Positions 5,243 to 8,938 of a stretch of DNA of 8,938 nucleotides are shown here, piece after piece. Each line of letters starts with the position of its first letter. The stretch's first letter is position 1. The notes beneath the pieces are model-generated. The model saw only the letters and a list, made by a program, of their open reading frames with translations. It was not told the origin of the DNA and did not search any database. This stretch comes from Pseudomonadota bacterium (GTDB lineage Bacteria; Myxococcota; Bradymonadia; UBA4248), in the NCBI GenBank assembly GCA_017613855.1, contig JAGACY010000003.1:1-8938 (forward strand). The letters run 5' to 3'. The translations under genes were made by a program, and so were the position numbers.

Positions 5243-6814
5243 CTATGGGATAATGATTGTATAGCTGCCGTTGTTGACGAAAATAATGTTAGGATCCAAA
5301 TTCTCAGTAACGTATGTTTCTGATACTCCTTTGATGTCATACAGCAATACATTGGATTTTCGTCCGGCCACTGAGAGCAGATCAGGAGGAAGTGGGTTTC
5401 TGCCGCCCAATCCAGGTGTCTGTACATTATTAAATGTCTGCGATTTTCCGGCGTTCAGTGTTACCTGCGATTGGCTGAAGTTGAAATGCTGTGTTCTGTT
5501 ATAGACGCCTTCCCATCCATGATAATTGCCGTCCTTGTCAGGATTGGCAAGCACAAAGACGACTTCGCCGTTGAGGACGACGGCAGATGCACTTTCATTC
5601 TTAAGGGTCAGATTAATGATGATATCTTCATTGGACGATGGCGGCTGCGGATTATCGTAACTGTACACGATTTCATAGGTCGCGCCGTCTTTGAATATCG
5701 TGGCAGGATCTATCATTTCGGGGACAAACGTTTCAGATACTCCCTTTGTATCGTAGAGCAGAACATTGTTTGCATAACCGTTCAGTTCTGTTTCGCGGGC
5801 AAAATGCTGACCTATGTATTGTTTACTGTCGCCTGGAATTTCAACATTCTTATAGGATTTGACGGCTCCACTGTCGATGGTGATGGAGTCTCCTTTGTCA
5901 AATACAGCCGGTTCTGTTCGGTTGTATGAATATTCAGAGCTCGTGCCTTCGGTACTTAATACGAAGCGGAAACGCGGAGCAATGGTGATTGATGTTGAAC
6001 TATTATTTTTAATGGAGATGTTGACCGATGCATTGCCGGTTTTCTGTTCCGGGGGTTCGCCGCAGCTGTCCGGATTTTCGGCACACTGAGCATCGACACA
6101 TTCGGCGATTTCGGGGTTTCCGTGTTTGACACACTTTTGATTATTCGGGCACTTGGAGGTTGTCCACTTGCCTGAGGTGCAGGTCAATTTGTTTCCGTTT
6201 TCATCGCAGTCGATTTCGTTGTCGGTACATTTGGGATCCTGTGCTTTGGGGGCACACTTGGCCTCTCCATTGTCAGTCACACAGATGTAACCGGCCACTT
6301 CGCAGGGTTTAGAAATGAACTGAAGTGCGCCATCGACTTCTTCACAGACCTCAAGTATTTCCCCATTGCATTGTTTAGCTCCGGATTCGCAGGCATTTTT
6401 AATGCAGGAAGCCGTGTTGCCATCCTGTTTGCAGCTCTTTCCGCTGTCTGCACAATTCTCGGCTTGCAGCCAGTGAAAATCTGCATCGCAGGTATAACGC
6501 ACATTATCGACGCATTTGGATTGATCCGTTTCGCAATCGTGTGCAGTAACGGGATTATTCAGTGCATCGTACTCCGCCTGCGACATGCAGCGATGGATAT
6601 CGCCGTCTTTGGCACAAAGCTGACCTTCGTTGCACGGTGTTTTAACATACTGTCCGTCCATCCCGCATGTGAGCAGTGTCGAACCTTCGCAGCCTGTTGT
6701 GCCGGATTCGCATTCTTTCTGGGGTGTCGGAGTGCTCGGTTCTTTGTTGTTATCATCACCACATCCGGAAATGACAAGACCTGACAACAAAACGAAAAAC
6801 AACGAACGCTTCAT
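5243..6814 (-). CDS. Cys-rich repeat outer-membrane lipoprotein with duplicated C-terminal domain
   Basis: A 523-residue predicted lipoprotein. The signal peptide MKRSLFFVLLSGLVISGC ends in a lipobox with lipidated C18; Gly-Asp follows, consistent with outer-membrane or surface display. Residues 35-239 hold four tandem repeats of about 45 residues, each with six cysteines at C-x6-C-x7/8-C-x9/13-C-x5/6-C-x7/10-C (first Cys at 35, 94, 142 and 196). A partial fifth repeat is C244-x6-C251. Residues about 262-385 and 397-523 are two copies of an Asn-rich, beta-rich domain, each ending in 'NVLLYDxKGVSETxV' and 'DPxxIF'. I chose ATG 6814, giving the signal peptide; AAGGAG (6833-6828) is 13 nt upstream and an AGG is 7 nt upstream. 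Disulphides suggest a periplasmic or external location. The function is unknown; adhesion or ligand binding is a guess. Confidence 0.85.
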   Translation of the reverse strand: MKRSLFFVLLSGLVISGCGDDNNKEPSTPTPQKECESGTTGCEGSTLLTCGMDGQYVKTPCNEGQLCAKDGDIHRCMSQAEYDALNNPVTAHDCETDQSKCVDNVRYTCDADFHWLQAENCADSGKSCKQDGNTASCIKNACESGAKQCNGEILEVCEEVDGALQFISKPCEVAGYICVTDNGEAKCAPKAQDPKCTDNEIDCDENGNKLTCTSGKWTTSKCPNNQKCVKHGNPEIAECVDAQCAENPDSCGEPPEQKTGNASVNISIKNNSSTSITIAPRFRFVLSTEGTSSEYSYNRTEPAVFDKGDSITIDSGAVKSYKNVEIPGDSKQYIGQHFARETELNGYANNVLLYDTKGVSETFVPEMIDPATIFKDGATYEIVYSYDNPQPPSSNEDIIINLTLKNESASAVVLNGEVVFVLANPDKDGNYHGWEGVYNRTQHFNFSQSQVTLNAGKSQTFNNVQTPGLGGRNPLPPDLLSVAGRKSNVLLYDIKGVSETYVTENLDPNIIFVNNGSYTIIIP

Positions 6815-6848
6815 AGTTTTACCTATTCTCCTTACATTATGAAATGGC

Positions 6849-6874
6849 AATGGAATACACCGGTGTTGACCATT
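6849..6874. promoter_or_regulatory. 26-bp dyad in lipoprotein leader, possible operator
   Basis: The perfect palindrome ACACCGGTGT (6857-6866) is flanked symmetrically at 3 nt on each side by AATGG (6849-6853) and CCATT (6870-6874). Ten of thirteen base pairs obey the dyad around 6861.5. It lies between the candidate promoter and the start codon, so it suits a dimeric DNA-binding repressor better than an RNA hairpin, which would have no loop. Confidence 0.4.
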
Positions 6875-6901
6875 TGGTTCACCTTGTTCCATTATTTACA
6901 C

Positions 6902-6929
6902 TATCTAACGGATAATAGAATGGAGTCAA
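6902..6929 (-). promoter_or_regulatory. Candidate sigma70-type promoter for lipoprotein gene
   Basis: On the minus strand TTGACT (6929-6924) matches the -35 consensus at five of six positions. After 16 nt, TAGATA (6907-6902) matches the -10 at three of six. Transcription would start near 6895, leaving a leader of about 80 nt that carries the dyad at 6849-6874. Confidence 0.4.
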
Positions 6930-6937
6930 GTGTCGAA

Positions 6938-6969
6938 CCGCAGCGGTGCACGATTGCAGTCCGCCGCGG
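6938..6969 (-). repeat. GC-rich hairpin after glutamine synthetase gene
   Basis: CCGCAGCGG (6938-6946) and CCGCCGCGG (6961-6969) form a nine-pair stem, with one G-U pair when transcribed from the minus strand. It continues into TGCA/TGCA (6947-6950, 6955-6958) around a four-base loop, with a two-base bulge. It starts 11 bases after the stop codon. No T-run follows, so it is not a standard intrinsic terminator, but it may protect the mRNA 3' end or aid Rho-dependent termination. Confidence 0.5.
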
Positions 6970-6980
6970 AACATTTGGAA

Positions 6981-8408
6981 TTAAAAATCCGTCCACAGAG
7001 ATTGGTTTGTGACCTCGTGATGGAACACAATTTCGCCGCGTTTGATGCGGTTGCCGAGGTCTTTGGGTGAACGGTTGGCAACCATATTTTTGAGGTGAAC
7101 GAATTTGGCATGATTTTCGGCACCGAGGATTTGTTTCATGGCATCGGATTTCTCGAAATCGGCGATGGCATCATAGATATTGCTCGGGAGCTTGCGGGCT
7201 TCGCTGTTTCGATCTGCGGCATTGATGGCCGGGTAATCGTCGAGTGCGAGGTGCAGCAGCGTATAGGTGAGCAGGTAAGGATTGGCATCGGGGCCGACGC
7301 TGCGCAGTTCAAAGCGCGATGTTTTCTCGTTGCCTTTGGGCAGGCGGATGATGGCAGTGCGGTCGTTGGTCGAGACGCGAATCGCGTTGGGCGCTTCGAA
7401 ATTGGGGTCGAGACGACGGTAACTGTTGACCGAGCTGTTGGCAATCAGGCAGAAATCGCGCGCATGATGGAGAATTTTATCGACACATTTCCAGCCAAAT
7501 TCGGAGAGATGTCCGGCTCCATCCTGGTTGTACATGAGATTTTTGCCGTTGTGCGAAATCGACATGTTGGCGTGCATGCCCGATCCATTCACTTTCATCA
7601 TGGGTTTGGGCAGGAATGATGCGGTCATGCCGTTGATACTGGCGATCTGGCGTGCGAGCAGCTTGTAGATCTGGACTTCGTCGCAGGCGGTGAGTGCTTC
7701 GGCACAGCGGAAATTGAGCTCAAATTGCGATGGTGCGACCTCGGGATGGTCTTTTTCGTTTTCGAATCCCAATGCGCGCTGGGCTTCGGCAAAGTGATCG
7801 ATAAAGAGTTTGAGTGGGGTATTGGGCAGCGTATGGAAATACCCGCCGTCCGAAACGTAATCAAACCCATGATCGGCCTGGAAATTCTGCTCGGCATCGA
7901 TGCCTTTGAACAGGAATCCTTCGACTTCAAAGGCGATTTTGGATTCGTAACCGGTTTGGAACAATTCGGTGCTATAGCGCTTGAGCAGTCCTCGGATGTC
8001 ACCCGAGTAAGGCTGATTGTTCACATCGCGGATTAGCCCGAAAACCATGACTTTGCCGGGGCCAAAGATGTCACTTGGCAGCCAGCGGAACGACCCCCAG
8101 TCGATTTCGAGGCACAAATCGGATTCGCGCTGAGCTGAAAAACCGTGAATGGACGAACCATCGAATGTGAGTCCGTCGTATGACTGCTCGAGGTATTTTT
8201 TGTCGTAATCGAGCATGTGGAATCGGCCTTCGAGATCCGAAAAACACACAGTCACGGCTTTGAGCTGCTTTTCGTCGTGCAGATAGCGCAGATATTTTTC
8301 GCGCAAAACATCGTCGGCCACGTGATTCTGGACATCGGCCTTGGCTTCGAGATTGAGCGTTTCGAGCTCTTCGTAAGGGATTTCTTTGAAATTTCTTATT
8401 TTTAACAT
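6981..8408 (-). CDS. glnA: Glutamine synthetase, type I, divergent form
   Basis: A 475-residue protein of the glutamine synthetase I family, which makes glutamine from glutamate, ammonia and ATP as a cytoplasmic oligomer. The beta-grasp domain has 'FDGSSIHGF'. The metal and substrate residues are recognisable: 'FEVEGF' (for E129/E131 of Salmonella GS), 'HPEVAPSQFEL' (for E212/E220), 'GSGMHANMS' (H269 kept, H271 as Asn), 'NSYRRLDP' and 'RFELRSVGPDANPYL' (E357/R359). The C-terminal adenylylation loop (NLYDLPPEE around Tyr397) is absent, so that control is unlikely. The N-terminus is about 45 residues longer than usual. Two in-frame ATGs exist, 8423 and 8408. I chose 8408 because it matches the leader of the RNA methylase gene, but no strong ribosome binding site decides. 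A gamma-glutamyl-amine ligase is an alternative. The lipoprotein gene downstream has its own promoter. Confidence 0.85.
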   Translation of the reverse strand: MLKIRNFKEIPYEELETLNLEAKADVQNHVADDVLREKYLRYLHDEKQLKAVTVCFSDLEGRFHMLDYDKKYLEQSYDGLTFDGSSIHGFSAQRESDLCLEIDWGSFRWLPSDIFGPGKVMVFGLIRDVNNQPYSGDIRGLLKRYSTELFQTGYESKIAFEVEGFLFKGIDAEQNFQADHGFDYVSDGGYFHTLPNTPLKLFIDHFAEAQRALGFENEKDHPEVAPSQFELNFRCAEALTACDEVQIYKLLARQIASINGMTASFLPKPMMKVNGSGMHANMSISHNGKNLMYNQDGAGHLSEFGWKCVDKILHHARDFCLIANSSVNSYRRLDPNFEAPNAIRVSTNDRTAIIRLPKGNEKTSRFELRSVGPDANPYLLTYTLLHLALDDYPAINAADRNSEARKLPSNIYDAIADFEKSDAMKQILGAENHAKFVHLKNMVANRSPKDLGNRIKRGEIVFHHEVTNQSLWTDF

Positions 8409-8432
8409 AAACAAATGACTCATGCAGGTGCG
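8406..8432 (-). promoter_or_regulatory. Leader motif copy 2, shared with RNA methylase gene
   Basis: On the minus strand CGCACCTG (8432-8425), eight bases, then ATTTGTTTATG (8416-8406), ending in the chosen start codon. Nineteen bases match copy 1 at 5071-5094, where the spacer is five bases. The in-frame ATG at 8423 lies in the spacer. Confidence 0.5.
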
Positions 8433-8485
8433 CTGCCGCCATTCGACAGGCAGAGAACTTTTACACCTACATGTGGTACTCTGTC

Positions 8486-8514
8486 ATTTTATTTTTGGTG
8501 TGGCCGGTGATTAA
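8486..8514 (-). promoter_or_regulatory. Candidate promoter for glutamine synthetase gene
   Basis: On the minus strand TTAATC (8514-8509), 17 nt, then TAAAAT (8491-8486). The -10 matches at five of six positions; the -35 is poor. It lies in the 164-bp gap between the PPOX gene and the synthetase and would give a leader of about 70 nt. No intrinsic terminator for the PPOX gene is visible in this gap, so read-through is possible. Confidence 0.3.
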
Positions 8515-8572
8515 CTGAGAATAGTGACTGTCTTTCCTTTGGCTTGTGCATTTGGTTTGCAATTGGGGTACG

Positions 8573-8938
8573 CTAGAATTTAATGACGCGCGGTTCTCCT
8601 CCGAAGGAATAGAACGTCGCTGTGACATTGACGAGTTTGTAAACGACGGTATTGCCGTCGCCGGCTTGATACATATTTTTAAGGTTGGGATAGGCATCGA
8701 GCATGTGCGTCTGGGCTTCGATTCGGTCATCGGCAACGGCTGTTGCGGCCAGGCGGAGCCATTTTTCACCATCGAATGTGCATAGTTCGATTTTGCCGTT
8801 TTCTTCTATCTGGTGAGAGACATTCTTTTTGCGGCCGGTTTGGATATACAGATTGCCTTCGAAAATCTCGACGGTACCAAAGGGCCGCACGCGGGGCTGA
8901 TCATTTTCGACGGTAGCCAGATAATACGTTTTCTGTGC
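8573..8938 (-). CDS. Pyridoxamine 5'-phosphate oxidase-family flavin-binding protein (5' end beyond window)
   Basis: The last 121 residues of a small protein with the FMN-binding split-barrel fold; the frame is open to the right edge and probably lacks about 10-15 N-terminal residues. Features include 'YYLATVENDQPRVRPFGTVEIF' split around the first barrel strands, 'LYIQTGRKKNVSHQI', 'IELCTFDGEKWLRLAATAV' and 'HMLDAYPNLKNMYQ'. These match the COG5015-type PPOX proteins of roughly 130-140 residues found widely in anaerobes and gut bacteria. True vitamin B6 oxidase activity is not implied; most relatives bind FMN, F420 or haem and act on unknown substrates. A GTG at 8890 is internal, because the family's conserved N-terminus is encoded upstream of it. 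Its stop is TAG at 8573-8575. Confidence 0.88.
   Translation of the reverse strand, partial: AQKTYYLATVENDQPRVRPFGTVEIFEGNLYIQTGRKKNVSHQIEENGKIELCTFDGEKWLRLAATAVADDRIEAQTHMLDAYPNLKNMYQAGDGNTVVYKLVNVTATFYSFGGEPRVIKF

Noticed and set aside
6815..6892. Extra 26 residues before the lipoprotein signal peptide
   Set aside because: They would mask the signal peptide; the lipobox context fits a start at 6814.
7095..7619. Long plus-strand open frame (174 codons) opposite glutamine synthetase
   Set aside because: It is the antisense shadow of a clearly conserved gene and resembles no known protein.
8416..8440. Possible sigma54 promoter (CGGCAG-N5-CTGCA) upstream of glutamine synthetase
   Set aside because: The outer consensus bases are missing and transcription would start almost at the start codon; the match is too weak to list.

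Overview
This window reads as chromosomal DNA from a Gram-negative, probably host-associated or anaerobic bacterium. The best clue to lineage is the lipoprotein at 5243-6814, with a long tandem six-cysteine repeat region. Architectures like this are common in Myxococcota, Bradymonadota and other former deltaproteobacteria. The BspA-type leucine-rich repeats and the CAT / methyltransferase / CatA-like genes look like families abundant in gut Clostridia and Bacteroidota. The taxonomic placement is inference only. By eye, the left part (about 1-3770) is more AT-rich than the glutamine synthetase end.

Layout, left to right. (1) A partial minus-strand gene for a BspA-like leucine-rich repeat protein runs off the left edge (1-665). 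(2) A divergent intergenic region of about 270 bp carries an extended -10 promoter and two tandem hairpins. (3) A plus-strand orphan gene encodes a protein with two CxxC knuckles (938-1510). (4) A compact minus-strand cassette of three genes follows: a CatA-like O-acetyltransferase (1583-2209), a class I SAM-dependent methyltransferase (2254-3015) and a chloramphenicol-acetyltransferase-type enzyme (3083-3733). (5) Next comes an iron-sulphur RNA m5U methyltransferase of the RlmD/RlmC/TrmA family (3769-5073). (6) A Rho-independent terminator and a second pair of hairpins lie at 5140-5233. (7) A Cys-rich surface lipoprotein follows (5243-6814). (8) A divergent type I glutamine synthetase is at 6981-8408. 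(9) A PPOX-type flavin-binding protein is cut by the right edge (8573-8938).

All genes except the one at 938-1510 are on the minus strand. The methyltransferase and two acetyltransferases are spaced like an operon, with gaps of 67 and 44 bp and a candidate TATAAT box just upstream. They look like a small acquired modification or resistance cassette beside a housekeeping rRNA methylase. The lipoprotein and the synthetase each seem to be separate transcription units.

The less ordinary signals are these: a family of bulged palindromes sharing a TAT...ATAC geometry in two intergenic regions; an almost identical bipartite 5' leader motif in front of the RNA methylase and the glutamine synthetase; a 26-bp dyad in the lipoprotein leader; and the zinc-knuckle orphan with its structured leader. 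I found no CRISPR array, tRNA, rRNA, transposase or integrase in the window.
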